A stretch of 64,000 nt of DNA from Flammeovirgaceae bacterium UBA5585 (GCA_002425185.1 DILT01000010.1:506593-570592); one strand, 5' to 3'; positions 1 to 10,047 are shown, counted from the first letter of the stretch. A program made the numbers and translations. Notes: generated by a model from the sequence alone, not told the origin.

Positions 1-3000
1 ATTAGTGGGGGGTCAGGCACCTATAATTATGCATGGACAGGCCCGGGAGGTTTTACGGCAAACACAGAAGACATCAGTGGTCTGGCAGGCGGAAACTACA
101 CCCTTAATGTAACCGATAACGGCTCCAACTGTAACTTCTCACTAGGTCCCATTGCAGTTACTGACCCTCAACCGGCTTTACAAAACATTAGTAACGCAGG
201 TACGCAATTAATATGTGTGGGTAGTGGTGCTACAGTAAACCTGGCAGGATCTGAATCGGGAGTTATTTATGAAGTACTGGTTAATGGTTCATCGGTGGGT
301 ATCCCACCGGTAATCGGCACAGGCGGCCCCATAAGTATACCTGTACCCACCGGCTCTTTCTCGGACGGGGACATACTCAATGTTGAAGCACGCCTGGGGG
401 TATGTACCCCGCGAATCATGAATGGCTTTATCACTACAGACATTGTTGCTTTAGTGCTGACCAGTTCAGTAACCAATAACACGAATTGTGTAAGCTTTAA
501 TGGAGCCATTGACCTGACCGTTACGGGGAGTGCCGGAGCCTTTACCTATTCATGGTCAGGCCCGAATGGCTTTACCGCCAATACACAAGACATTTCAAAT
601 CTAGAACAAGGTACTTACACTGTTGAAGTTACTGATGTCCCTAGTGGATGTATTCAAACTGCCAATATTGTTGTTGGTGATAACCGGCCAGTATTGACAT
701 TAAGTTCTGTTGTTACCGATAACACTCGTTGCGTTGCTCCTTTTAATGGTGCTATAAATTTAACCGTGGCCGGATCAGCCGGCCCGTTTACTTACTCATG
801 GATAGGTCCCAATGGCTTTACCGCCAACACGGAAGATATAACAGCGCTTGAAGATGGCGCCTATGATGTTACCGTTACTGACGGACCAAGTGGTTGCGTG
901 GTGGTTGGAACTATTGTGGTTGGTGACGCTTCACCAACGCTCACCCTTTCCAGCGTGGTTACAGATAACACACGTTGCATTGCTCCCTTTAATGGCGCCA
1001 TTAATCTGACGGTTGCAGGGTCTGCTGGCCCGTTTACATTTTCATGGACAGGTCCTTCAGGATTTACAGCTAATACGGAAGACATCACAACCCTGGTTGA
1101 TGGTGTTTACGATGTTTTAGTTACCGATAATGCAAGTGGTTGTACTGCTATTGCGAGTATCGTTGTTAATAATGCCGCACCAACACTGCTGTTAACAACA
1201 ACAGCAACGGATAATACCCGATGCGTAGCGCCATTCAATGGTACAATTGATCTAACCGTGGCAGGTTCTGTCGGACCGTTTACATTTGCCTGGGCTGGCC
1301 CCGGAGGTCCATATTCAACAGAGGATCTCGCTAACTTACAAAATGGCGTATATACGGTTGTTGTTACCGATGTGCCCAGCGGATGTACGGCCACCACCAA
1401 TGTTACCATCAATAACAATGTACCAACACTTACCTTATCAACTGTTGTATCGAATAACAGCCGATGTGTTCCTCCTTTCAATGGAGCAATTGATCTAACC
1501 GTGGCAGGTTCTGCTGGTCCTTTTACTTTTTTATGGACAGGTACCGGTGGCCCATATGCTACTGAAGACCTAACCAATCTTCAGCCTGGAATTTATAATG
1601 TATTGGTTACAGACATTGCCAGCGGCTGTACGGCTACAACCAATGCTATTGTTGGAAATAACACACCCACACTTACCTTAACAACCGTTACAACCGATAA
1701 CAGCAGGTGCATTGCTCCTTTTAATGGTTCTATAAATTTAACGGTGGCAGGTTCAGCCGGTCCGTTTACCTATTCCTGGTCAGGTCCCGGGGGTCCATAT
1801 TCAACTGAAGACTTAGCGAATCTGCAGGATGGAAATTATTCTGTTTTGGTTACCGATGTGCCCAGTGGGTGTTCGGCCATAGCGAATGTCACGATTAATA
1901 ACATCGCACCAACGTTAACGCTTAGTACAGTTTCAACTAATAACAGCCGTTGTGTTGCACCTTTTAATGGTGCTATTGATTTAACGGTGGCTGGTTCAGC
2001 CGGGCCATTCACCTATTCATGGACAGGGCCAGGCGGTCCTTATTCAACAGAAGATCTTACTGCCTTACAGAGTGGATTGTATATCGTTATTGTAACCGAT
2101 GTCAGCAGTGGTTGCGCTGCCACTACGAATGTTAACATTGCCAACACCGCCCCAACATTAACCTTGAGCAGTGTGGTTATTGACAATAGCCGCTGTGTTG
2201 CACCGTTTAATGGTGCTATTAATCTTACAGTAGCAGGTTCAGCGGGTCCCTTTACTTTCGACTGGACAGGCCCCTCAGGTTTTACCGCGAGTACAGAAGA
2301 TATTAATGCCTTACAGGATGGAAATTATTCTGTGTTGGTAACGGATGTTGCCAGCGGCTGTACGGCTACACTAAATGTTGCCGTTGGTAATACGGCACCA
2401 ACCTTATCGCTAAGCAGTGTTGTAGCTCCGAACGATCAGTGTGGAACGCCAACGGGTTCAATTGATCTTACTGTATCAGGTTCTGCTGGTCCTTTTACCT
2501 TTAGCTGGACGGGTCCTTCAGGGTTTACGGCCAGCACGGAAGATATTTCTGGTTTGATTGGTGGTAACTACACCATTACCGTAACCGACAACCTCAGTGG
2601 CTGTGAAGTTATTGCTGTGATTAATGTTCCGGATATAACCTCAACGTTAACAATCACTTCTGTTGTAACAGATAACACACGGTGTGTAGCAGCCTTCAAT
2701 GGTGCTATTAATATTACCGTTGGTGGCTCTGCCGGTCCTTTCACGTTCTCGTGGACGGGTCCGAATGGTTTCACCGCAAGCACAGAAGATATTTCAGCTT
2801 TGGAAAATGGTGATTACGATGTTACGGTAACAGAAACGGCCACAAGTTGTACAGTAAGTGCTACGATAACAGTTGGCGATAATCGTCCGGTATTGGTATT
2901 AAGTACTACATCGGTTGATAACAACCAATGCGCTGCTCCTTTCAATGGTTCCATTGATCTTACCGTGGCGGGCTCAGCAGGGCCTTTCACATTTGCATGG

Positions 3001-6000
3001 ACTGGTCCGAATGGTTTTGTTGCTTCTTCAGAAGATATTTCAGCGCTCGAACCCGGAACTTACGATGTTACTGTAACCGATAATGGTTCGGGTTGTTTTG
3101 AAGTAGCCAGTGTTACCATCTTAAATAATGCACCAACATTAACCCTAACCAGTACAACTACTAATAACAGTCGTTGTATTGCACCTTTTAATGGTTCTAT
3201 AAATCTTACGGTTGGTGGTTCAGCCGGTCCGTTTACATTCAGTTGGACAGGCCCGGGTGGTTTTACAGCTTCAACAGAAGATATAACCAATGTTACAGAC
3301 GGACTTTATAACATTGTTGTAACTGATGTTACTTCGGGTTGTAGCATCTCAACAGATATCTCCGTAGGAGACAACACCGTTTTACCAACCCTTACCTCCA
3401 TTGTTGTTGATAACGATCGCTGCAACGCTCCTTTCAATGGCGCAATTCTGATTAGTATTTTACCTGCCGGTTCTTACTCCTTCAATTGGGTTGGCCCGGG
3501 TGGGTTCACTTCTACAGCAGAAGATATTAGTGCTTTGGCATCCGGTGTATACCAGGTAGATGTACTTAATAACACAACAGGCTGTGCTACGTTGCAAAGC
3601 TTTACCGTAGGAAATAACGCTCCGGTAATAACCGTAACAGCTAATGCGATTAGTGATAATTCTTCATGCACTGCACCGTTTGATGGTGCTATTTTAATTA
3701 CAGCGGCTCCCGCAGGTACGTATACATTCGCGTGGACCGGACCCAATGGATTTACATCATCGAGTGAAGACCTTACTGGTCTTGAGCATGGTGACTATAT
3801 GGTAACGGCAACTAATACTACGCTTGGTTGTGCGGTGAGTGCTGTGTTTACAGTTGGCGATAACACCCCAACTATTTCCATCACTTCTCAAACTATTGTT
3901 GATAATTCGAATTGTCAGCCTCCGTTTAACGGGTCGATTGATATTACCGCGGGAGGAACACCGGGACCGTATACATTTAGCTGGATGGGACCGCTTGGCT
4001 TTACCGCCACAGGACCTTCTATCGTTGATGTTCGCTCCGGAAACTATACCGTAACTATTCTTGACCAGACGAATGGCTGCAGCGATGTTTTTGTGTTAAC
4101 CGTGGGTGATATAACACCTCCTGTTTTGGTAACGCTTGACGCTTCCACACCAAATACAACGTGTCAGGCACCGTTTACAGGTTCATTAAGTATTACTGCC
4201 TCCGGTACCCCCGGTCCGTTTGATTATTTCTGGACAGGCCCCGGTGGATTTACTTCAACCAATGAGGATATTACTGCGCTTGTTCATGGCGACTATGACG
4301 TTACCGTAACAGACACAGGAATTGGTTGTCAGGCTACCGTTACATTTACTGTTTTAGATAACACACCACCTGTTTTGGTGTCTGTTGATAATATAACCAG
4401 CAACACGAACTGTATTGCACCATTCAATGGATCGATAACAGTGAGTGGTGGCGGTACAGCCGGACCGTTTGATTTTTCGTGGACAGGCCCCAATGGTTTT
4501 GTTGGAACAGGTGCAACCATTTCTGCACTTGAACCGGGTGATTACGATGTTACTGTAACCGATCAGGTTTTAGGATGCCAAACCGTAAGTACTATAAATG
4601 TGCCTAATGCAGCCCCGGTTATTGCCATCACACAAACGATCACTCCTAATTCAAATTGCCTGGCGCCATTTAACGGAGCGATTCAACTTACTTCCGTTAC
4701 GGGTACCCCCGGAGGTTTTGATTTTTCATGGACAGGCCCCGGAGGATTCACCGCTTCAACACAGGACATCAGTAATCTTGATGCCGGTGATTATACAGTA
4801 ACCATAACCGATCAGAATATTGGTTGTTCCAATGTATTTGTTCTCACCGTTCCTCAAAATGCAACTACGGTTTCTATATCGTTGGTAAGTGCAACGGCCA
4901 ACGACAGATGTACAGGACCATTCAATGGAGCACTTGATGTTACAATTGGTGGAACTCCAGGACCTTTTACCATTTCATGGACAGGACCTTCAGGGTTCAC
5001 AGCTTCTACGGCTGATATTTCAGCGCTTGTTCATGGAAACTATACGATAACCGTAACGGATGACCTGTTAGGTTGTACTAATGTTGCTACGTTTGTTGTC
5101 CCCAACGCAACAATTGGTTGCGGTGGGTTGAATTGCTTCGCCTACACCATTACGGTTGTAGATGCCCTTACGCAACGCCCTTCGTGCAGTAACCAGAACG
5201 ATGGCGTGATCACCCTTGATATTACCGGACTTACTGTTGGTAATTACATCATTCAGTTGATAGGAACTTCCGGTACGTTGACTCAGGTTGGCCCCTCAGG
5301 TATTTATACCTTCAATGGTTTATCACCGGATTCATACCAGTATCGCATAGAAGATGCAGTTGGTAACGTTTGTCAGCAACCGTATACATTGGATGTTCAG
5401 GTTACTGTGCAGGCCACCGCTACTAATTTTGTTGATGCCTCCTGTTTTGGATTACCAACAGGTCAGGCGTTATTTACGGTGACATCGGGCGGGACCTCGC
5501 CATTTGAATATTCCATTGATGGAATAAACTGGATTACATTCCTTTCCGGTCAAACCATTACAACCTTACCACCTAATGGCACCTATCCTGTTATCATACG
5601 CGATAATCCAGCCGATCAATGTCCTTCAACGGTAACGGTTACGATCAATAATCTTAATCCGGAAATTACAGCAGCATTAACTGCAGCACCGGCTACGTGT
5701 AACAACAACGATGGGTCAATAACCATTAACACATTGCCTGCTGGTGGCGATGGCGGACCGTATACATTCCAGTTTGGTTTAGCCGGAGCTGAAGTTCCGG
5801 TGGGGTTGCCTGCCGGAAACGTATTTAGTAACCTTTCAGCAGGTACCTATAACTTTATTGTAACGGATAATGGTGGTTGTTCTCAGGTGTTTTCCAGAAC
5901 GGTGGCCTTCCCCGGTTTTGTAAATACTGCACCTCCCGTTGTTAATGCTCCTGATTGTACTTCGGGTGGAACGAATGGCAGTATTATTCTCACCTTATTG

Positions 6001-7044
6001 GATGTAGGAACGTATGAGTATGCTATTACTACTGATCCGTTGTTTGTGCCGGCACTTACTGATTACACACCTACGGGTGGATTAACGGTTGTTATTCCGA
6101 ATCTTGTAAATGGAAATTATTTTGTTTGGTTAAGATCGTTGGGTTCACAGTGTACTACGAAACTTGGCCCTATTACGGTGCAGGGAGTTTTTCAAACCGG
6201 TTTTACAGCTACCGCTTCTGATGAAATTTGTTTTGGTGATGGTGGCGCAATTACAATCAGCAATATTTTTGGCGCCCCGGCACTTGACTATACCTATGAA
6301 TTGGTAACAGGTGGAGTACCGGTAACCGGCACCATAACCTTCCTGGAAGCATTGGATGTATATACGATTTCAGGATTGGCGCCTGGAAGCTATCAGTTGC
6401 GACTAATCCAGGATCAATCAAGCATTAATGGCTGTGTAGCGGCTACTTTATTCCAATCGTTCAATATTGTTGGACCATCTGCAGCCTTAGGTTTTCAGGC
6501 AGTTGAAAACATCAAGGAGTCATTCCCTGATCTTCCTACCGGATCGATGCTGGTAGTTCTTCAGGAGAGTGGTGAAGTTGATTATGAATTAAAAATTGAG
6601 TTGACAGCACCCGTTATTCCGGGTCAATTCCTGATTCGTGATTTTACTGTGGTCAACCGCAATCCGAATAATCTGCGTATGCAGGCACAATACAATAATC
6701 TTTATGCAGGCACGTATACGCTCACCGTACGCGATGCATTGGGTTGTGTTGTTACCCAGGAGATTGATATTCCGGTTGATACAGACATATTCATTCCAAA
6801 CGTATTTACGCCAAATGGTGATGGTGTTAATGACACCTTTGCTATCCGAAACCTTCCGGCAACTGGTGCCAAGTTGATTGTGTCAAACCGCTGGGGAAAT
6901 CAGGTGTTTTCTTCCAATAGCTATACCAACGATACGGCATGGGATGGCGGCAGCGAAAGCGATGGAATTTATTACTACCGTCTGCAGGCCAACGGGCAGG
7001 TATTTACCGGTTGGGTGGAGATTCTCAGAGGGGTTAAACCGTAA
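1..7044 (+). CDS. Giant SprB-like surface adhesin, 3' part, T9SS type B sorting domain
   Basis: The reading frame is open from the first base, so the gene begins left of the window; 2347 residues are visible. The product is a secreted, repetitive surface protein like the SprB gliding adhesin of Flavobacterium. It starts inside one repeat (nt 1-180), continues with a non-repeat stretch, then 19 tandem modules of about 82 residues (nt 448-5115), then more diverged SprB-like modules (for example 'FEYSIDGINW' near nt 5500). The last 85 residues (nt 6787-7041, 'IFIPNVFTPNGDGVND' to 'GWVEILRGVKP') match the gliding-motility-associated C-terminal domain that targets cargo to the type IX secretion system as type B substrates. 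Each module carries two Cys, one after the 'DN.RC' motif and one in 'SGC', probably forming a disulfide. Adhesion or motility as the role is inference from the family. Confidence 0.93.
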   Translation: MSGGSGTYNYAWTGPGGFTANTEDISGLAGGNYTLNVTDNGSNCNFSLGPIAVTDPQPALQNISNAGTQLICVGSGATVNLAGSESGVIYEVLVNGSSVGIPPVIGTGGPISIPVPTGSFSDGDILNVEARLGVCTPRIMNGFITTDIVALVLTSSVTNNTNCVSFNGAIDLTVTGSAGAFTYSWSGPNGFTANTQDISNLEQGTYTVEVTDVPSGCIQTANIVVGDNRPVLTLSSVVTDNTRCVAPFNGAINLTVAGSAGPFTYSWIGPNGFTANTEDITALEDGAYDVTVTDGPSGCVVVGTIVVGDASPTLTLSSVVTDNTRCIAPFNGAINLTVAGSAGPFTFSWTGPSGFTANTEDITTLVDGVYDVLVTDNASGCTAIASIVVNNAAPTLLLTTTATDNTRCVAPFNGTIDLTVAGSVGPFTFAWAGPGGPYSTEDLANLQNGVYTVVVTDVPSGCTATTNVTINNNVPTLTLSTVVSNNSRCVPPFNGAIDLTVAGSAGPFTFLWTGTGGPYATEDLTNLQPGIYNVLVTDIASGCTATTNAIVGNNTPTLTLTTVTTDNSRCIAPFNGSINLTVAGSAGPFTYSWSGPGGPYSTEDLANLQDGNYSVLVTDVPSGCSAIANVTINNIAPTLTLSTVSTNNSRCVAPFNGAIDLTVAGSAGPFTYSWTGPGGPYSTEDLTALQSGLYIVIVTDVSSGCAATTNVNIANTAPTLTLSSVVIDNSRCVAPFNGAINLTVAGSAGPFTFDWTGPSGFTASTEDINALQDGNYSVLVTDVASGCTATLNVAVGNTAPTLSLSSVVAPNDQCGTPTGSIDLTVSGSAGPFTFSWTGPSGFTASTEDISGLIGGNYTITVTDNLSGCEVIAVINVPDITSTLTITSVVTDNTRCVAAFNGAINITVGGSAGPFTFSWTGPNGFTASTEDISALENGDYDVTVTETATSCTVSATITVGDNRPVLVLSTTSVDNNQCAAPFNGSIDLTVAGSAGPFTFAWTGPNGFVASSEDISALEPGTYDVTVTDNGSGCFEVASVTILNNAPTLTLTSTTTNNSRCIAPFNGSINLTVGGSAGPFTFSWTGPGGFTASTEDITNVTDGLYNIVVTDVTSGCSISTDISVGDNTVLPTLTSIVVDNDRCNAPFNGAILISILPAGSYSFNWVGPGGFTSTAEDISALASGVYQVDVLNNTTGCATLQSFTVGNNAPVITVTANAISDNSSCTAPFDGAILITAAPAGTYTFAWTGPNGFTSSSEDLTGLEHGDYMVTATNTTLGCAVSAVFTVGDNTPTISITSQTIVDNSNCQPPFNGSIDITAGGTPGPYTFSWMGPLGFTATGPSIVDVRSGNYTVTILDQTNGCSDVFVLTVGDITPPVLVTLDASTPNTTCQAPFTGSLSITASGTPGPFDYFWTGPGGFTSTNEDITALVHGDYDVTVTDTGIGCQATVTFTVLDNTPPVLVSVDNITSNTNCIAPFNGSITVSGGGTAGPFDFSWTGPNGFVGTGATISALEPGDYDVTVTDQVLGCQTVSTINVPNAAPVIAITQTITPNSNCLAPFNGAIQLTSVTGTPGGFDFSWTGPGGFTASTQDISNLDAGDYTVTITDQNIGCSNVFVLTVPQNATTVSISLVSATANDRCTGPFNGALDVTIGGTPGPFTISWTGPSGFTASTADISALVHGNYTITVTDDLLGCTNVATFVVPNATIGCGGLNCFAYTITVVDALTQRPSCSNQNDGVITLDITGLTVGNYIIQLIGTSGTLTQVGPSGIYTFNGLSPDSYQYRIEDAVGNVCQQPYTLDVQVTVQATATNFVDASCFGLPTGQALFTVTSGGTSPFEYSIDGINWITFLSGQTITTLPPNGTYPVIIRDNPADQCPSTVTVTINNLNPEITAALTAAPATCNNNDGSITINTLPAGGDGGPYTFQFGLAGAEVPVGLPAGNVFSNLSAGTYNFIVTDNGGCSQVFSRTVAFPGFVNTAPPVVNAPDCTSGGTNGSIILTLLDVGTYEYAITTDPLFVPALTDYTPTGGLTVVIPNLVNGNYFVWLRSLGSQCTTKLGPITVQGVFQTGFTATASDEICFGDGGAITISNIFGAPALDYTYELVTGGVPVTGTITFLEALDVYTISGLAPGSYQLRLIQDQSSINGCVAATLFQSFNIVGPSAALGFQAVENIKESFPDLPTGSMLVVLQESGEVDYELKIELTAPVIPGQFLIRDFTVVNRNPNNLRMQAQYNNLYAGTYTLTVRDALGCVVTQEIDIPVDTDIFIPNVFTPNGDGVNDTFAIRNLPATGAKLIVSNRWGNQVFSSNSYTNDTAWDGGSESDGIYYYRLQANGQVFTGWVEILRGVKP
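448..5115 (+). repeat. 19 tandem adhesin modules of about 246 bp
   Basis: Nineteen consecutive modules start with 'PTLTLSSVV.DN.RC'-type sequence, followed by 'PFNGAINLTVAGSAGPFT', a 'WTGP.GF' core, 'TEDI..L..G.Y.V.VTD' and 'SGC'. Mean spacing is about 246 bp. The protein sequence is highly conserved between neighbouring modules, while the DNA differs at many synonymous positions (compare nt 742-800 with 988-1046). Later modules (from about nt 3380) are more diverged than the central ones. Confidence 0.9.
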
Positions 7045-7059
7045 AAAGGGTTTAGTCTT

Positions 7060-8070
7060 CTAATTCAGACTGGTGAGGAACTTCATGGTATCAACACCGT
7101 CTGCGTAATCCCATAACGCGGGGTATTGGGCCTGGCCAAAGGGTACAAATGCAGGTTCAGTTTTTCCTACTATGCACTGCAATTTTGATTTATTGGATTC
7201 AATTATGCTGTGCATTGAATCCAAGCTGTTATAAAACTCATAATAGAGTACAGCAATGGGCGATACGAGTTTATCGCTCTCTTGCAGCAAGACAAAGCCT
7301 GTATCTAAAAAGGGTTGCTGATTTACCAATAGTATGGATTTCTGATAGTCGTAATTGTTAACGTATTTATGGTGATGAGCAATAGATTCAAAGCCTTGCC
7401 AGGAGTCTAACAGATTTTTGAAATCATATCCTGCAGGAACAAATAATTTGGAAACATTCCGGCACCCTAAACCAAAGTAGTCGAATACATCATGACCAAG
7501 ATTTTTAAAATCTTCTTGTGTTTCATTACCCATAAGAATGGCGCACGAAGTTCTGTTCCTTCGGATAACGTTAGGAACTTTTCTGAAATAATAATCAAAA
7601 AGCCTGGCGGAATTATCGCTTCCTGTGGCAATAACGGCATCAAAATCTTTTAGGATTTCCGCTTGTATAGTAATCCGATTTTTGAATTGCGGCTCCATTT
7701 CAATAAGCCGGTCGATCAAATACCGGTTCAATTTGGAATCTTTAGAACTCAGCTTCACCAGGGCATTATGCCCGCTGATAAGCACACACAGCAGATCGTG
7801 AAAGCCCACCAGCGGAATATTTCCGGCCATAACAAGGGCGATATTTTTTGGGGATGAATGTTCAATCGGGTAGGTGGTTACCCAGTTGGTAAGTTTTTCG
7901 CCATCCAGGTAGTTTATAATTCCCTGAATCGCCTTTCGTACACTTATTGAAGTGAACCAGGGGTTTTCGTGACTGGCTTCCGTGGCAAGCTGGGCTAAAG
8001 AATCTTCCGGCAGGTTACGGAGGTGAAGACCTAATTTGGTAAAGGCATTAATTCGTTGGTCCAACGTCAT
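7060..8070 (-). CDS. Acyl-CoA reductase, LuxC family
   Basis: 336 residues from the ATG at 8070 ('MTLDQRINAFTKLG'). An upstream in-frame start exists at 8169 but would run into the divergent ferredoxin gene and its promoter, so 8070 is preferred. The protein looks like the LuxC/acyl-CoA reductase family, which reduces acyl-CoA or acyl thioesters to aldehydes with NADPH. Recognisable stretches are 'ALVMAGNIPLVGFHDLLCVL', 'GSDNSARLFDYYF', 'RRNRTSCAILMGNE' and the Cys-containing 'DYFGLGCRNVSKLF', which holds the probable catalytic Cys. The divergent ferredoxin next door is a common neighbour of this family in Bacteroidota. There are no lux genes here; the substrate is unknown. Confidence 0.82.
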   Translation of the reverse strand: MTLDQRINAFTKLGLHLRNLPEDSLAQLATEASHENPWFTSISVRKAIQGIINYLDGEKLTNWVTTYPIEHSSPKNIALVMAGNIPLVGFHDLLCVLISGHNALVKLSSKDSKLNRYLIDRLIEMEPQFKNRITIQAEILKDFDAVIATGSDNSARLFDYYFRKVPNVIRRNRTSCAILMGNETQEDFKNLGHDVFDYFGLGCRNVSKLFVPAGYDFKNLLDSWQGFESIAHHHKYVNNYDYQKSILLVNQQPFLDTGFVLLQESDKLVSPIAVLYYEFYNSLDSMHSIIESNKSKLQCIVGKTEPAFVPFGQAQYPALWDYADGVDTMKFLTSLN

Positions 8071-8100
8071 GTAAAGCAAACTTTTAACGTAGTTGTTTTG

Positions 8101-8131
8101 TTTGAAGGATGAGTTTTGAAGCTTACTTTTG
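8101..8131 (+). promoter_or_regulatory. Bacteroidota-type promoter of the ferredoxin gene
   Basis: TTTG at 8101-8104, a 19-nt spacer, then TACTTTTG at 8124-8131 match the Bacteroidota housekeeping pattern (-33 TTTG, -7 TAnnTTTG). The ATG at 8163 lies about 31 nt downstream. This supports the short ferredoxin start over the in-frame start at 8109, which would fall inside the promoter. Confidence 0.6.
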
Positions 8132-8162
8132 CACCGCTTCAACGCGCGAAAATACTGAAAGC

Positions 8163-8510
8163 ATGGCAATTAAAATTACAGATGAATGCATCAATTGCGG
8201 GGCTTGTGAACCGGAGTGTCCAAACACCGCTATATATGAAGGGGGCAGGGAATGGAATTGGGCCGGTGGAACCAAACTGACAGAGGTTAAACTCGAAGAT
8301 GGATCCGTTCAGGATGCCAAGGTATTACAAAAGCCGGTTTCTGATGAATTCTACTATATTGTTTCCGGCAAGTGTACCGAATGTACGGGGTTTCATGAAG
8401 AGCCTCAGTGTGCAGCAGTATGCCCGGTAGATTGCTGCGTTCCCGATCCTGATCATGTGGAATCCAAAGAGGTTTTGGCGGCTCGTAAAGTGTACTTGCA
8501 CCAGGAGTAA
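8163..8510 (+). CDS. 4Fe-4S dicluster ferredoxin
   Basis: 115 residues from the ATG at 8163 ('MAIKITDECINCGACEPECP'). The first cluster motif is C9-x2-C12-x2-C15-x3-C19. The second is C-x2-C-x8-C-x3-C ('CTECTGFHEEPQCAAVC') followed by 'PVDCC', the longer second motif typical of Allochromatium/YfhL-type 2[4Fe-4S] ferredoxins. It is a small cytoplasmic electron carrier. It is transcribed away from the LuxC-type reductase with a 92-bp shared spacer. Its redox partner is not shown by the sequence. Confidence 0.92.
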   Translation: MAIKITDECINCGACEPECPNTAIYEGGREWNWAGGTKLTEVKLEDGSVQDAKVLQKPVSDEFYYIVSGKCTECTGFHEEPQCAAVCPVDCCVPDPDHVESKEVLAARKVYLHQE

Positions 8511-9419
8511 TTACTTCATTTTTGCCCGCTTAATAAGATAGGTCTGCAGGATGGTATTTACATCCTCCCGTACATCGGCCTTTACAAAATCGATTTTATA
8601 CTGATGGCAACGGAGCTTTAGATTATCGTAGAATTTCAGTGCCTCCTGCGTATACGATTCGCGGATATCACCCGGGTTAAGTTTCAATTTTGCATTACTC
8701 TCCAGGTCAATGAATTCTATAGGCTTATCCTCAAACTGAAAAGTCAATTCGGTGTCATAGTCCATCACGTGGAAGACAATTACTTCATGTTTATTATGCT
8801 TTAAATGCTGCAACGCCTTAAATATTTCTTCAGCATGCTCCTGGTCGCCATCGAACATATCACTGAAGAGTACCACCAGTGAGCGTTTGTGGATCTTTTC
8901 AGCCGCTTCATGGAGCACCCTGGCAATTTGAGTCTGAGACTTTCCCGGCTGTTGGTTCATAATTCCATGCAGAAGGATCAAAAGCTTTTCCAGGTGTGAA
9001 GCCGATGATTTTACCGGTGTAAGCGTGTCAATTTTATCGGAAAACAAACACAGCCCCACGGCATCGCGCTGCAGGTTTAGCATATAGGCCATAGCCGCAG
9101 CAGCAATGGCGCTGAACCTTATTTTGGCTTTTGTCTCGGCAGGATAGAACATGGAGGGAGAAGTATCAATGGCAATTAGACACCGAAGGTTAGTCTCCTC
9201 CTCGTATTGTTTGGTAAATAACCGATCCGTTCGTGCATAGGCTTTCCAGTCGATATGCCGGGTACTTTCTCCTTCATTATAGAGTCGATGCTCCGCAAAC
9301 TCCACTGAAAATCCGTGGTAGGGCGACTTATGAAGCCCCGTTATAAAGCCCTCGACCAGTTGTCTGGCCAATAGTTCGAGATTGGCTGATTGCCTGATAT
9401 CCTGTAAGTTAAGTTTCAT
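8511..9419 (-). CDS. DUF58 domain protein
   Basis: 302 residues. The DUF58 core is clear: 'HRLYNEGESTRHIDWKAYAR' followed by 'DRLFTKQYEEETN', then a von Willebrand A-like fold with the MIDAS-type 'IAIDTSPSM' and 'LVVLFSDMFDG'. DUF58 proteins usually sit beside MoxR AAA+ ATPases and VWA membrane proteins (BatA/BatB type) in chaperone-like systems; none is adjacent here, so its partners are probably encoded elsewhere. Its end directly abuts the end of the convergent ferredoxin gene (8510/8511). Confidence 0.88.
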   Translation of the reverse strand: MKLNLQDIRQSANLELLARQLVEGFITGLHKSPYHGFSVEFAEHRLYNEGESTRHIDWKAYARTDRLFTKQYEEETNLRCLIAIDTSPSMFYPAETKAKIRFSAIAAAAMAYMLNLQRDAVGLCLFSDKIDTLTPVKSSASHLEKLLILLHGIMNQQPGKSQTQIARVLHEAAEKIHKRSLVVLFSDMFDGDQEHAEEIFKALQHLKHNKHEVIVFHVMDYDTELTFQFEDKPIEFIDLESNAKLKLNPGDIRESYTQEALKFYDNLKLRCHQYKIDFVKADVREDVNTILQTYLIKRAKMK

Positions 9420-9582
9420 TTTACGGCCATGGTTATCAAAAAAAGTGGCTTGCTCGCTATTCTACTTAGAAATTACCTTATTGTGAACGTTTCTGAATTG
9501 CATACAGTGTTTGCAATAACTATTCAAAATACTATATTAACACAATAAAATTACCCGAACCTAACCTAAAACTTGCAGTATT

Positions 9583-9960
9583 GTGGAAGAGAACAAGACG
9601 AACGGCAGGGATGAGATATACTCTGCCAAAGTGAAAGCCGGTAAGCGAACCTATTTTTTTGATGTAAAGTCAACCCGTTCAAACGACTTTTACCTCACCA
9701 TCACCGAAAGTAAAAAGCGATTTAAAGAAGACGGTTTTACTTATGAAAAACATAAAATTTTCCTGTATAAAGAAGATTTTAACAAGTTCATGGAGGCATT
9801 AACCAATACCGTTAACCATGTCAAACAGGAACTTTTACCCGATGTGGATTTTGATCAGTTTGATCAGATTCATGCCCATCAGGACCATAATCATGAAGAA
9901 GCTGAATCGGCTACACCTGTAGTCAAAGCCTCGGGTGACAGTGAACTTAAATGGGATTAA
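9583..9960 (+). CDS. DUF3276 / PUR-alpha-like nucleic-acid-binding protein
   Basis: 125 residues, starting at a GTG (9583). The central region ('YSAKVKAGKRTYFFDVKSTR', 'FYLTITESKKRF', 'HKIFLYKEDFNKFMEAL') is a PUR repeat, as in the Bacteroidota DUF3276 family, which is structurally related to eukaryotic Pur-alpha and binds single-stranded DNA or RNA. The tail is acidic and His-rich ('HAHQDHNHEEAES'). A strong Rho-independent terminator follows 20 bp after the stop, so it looks like a single-gene unit. Confidence 0.82.
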   Translation: MEENKTNGRDEIYSAKVKAGKRTYFFDVKSTRSNDFYLTITESKKRFKEDGFTYEKHKIFLYKEDFNKFMEALTNTVNHVKQELLPDVDFDQFDQIHAHQDHNHEEAESATPVVKASGDSELKWD

Positions 9961-9980
9961 CCTACCAGAATCTATACAGA

Positions 9981-10007
9981 AAAGCCCTCTCAATGGAGGG
10001 CTTTTTT
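9981..10007 (+). terminator. Rho-independent terminator after the DUF3276 gene
   Basis: A perfect 9-bp stem, AAAGCCCTC (9981-9989) and GAGGGCTTT (9996-10004), with a 6-nt loop and a T run to 10007. Confidence 0.88.
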
Positions 10008-10039
10008 ATTTCCAGATGCTCCCATTAGCACGAAGACCG

Positions 10040-10047
10040 TATATTTG
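10040..10047 (+). promoter_or_regulatory. Probable -7 element of ychF
   Basis: TATATTTG matches the Bacteroidota -7 consensus TAnnTTTG and lies 32 bp before the ychF ATG. No convincing -33 TTG at the usual spacing was seen. Confidence 0.4.

Noticed and set aside
1107..1577. 156-codon open frame on the minus strand inside the adhesin, and several similar ones.
   Set aside because: They recur in the same phase in module after module, so they are shadows of the repeat composition; no domain or start context supports them.
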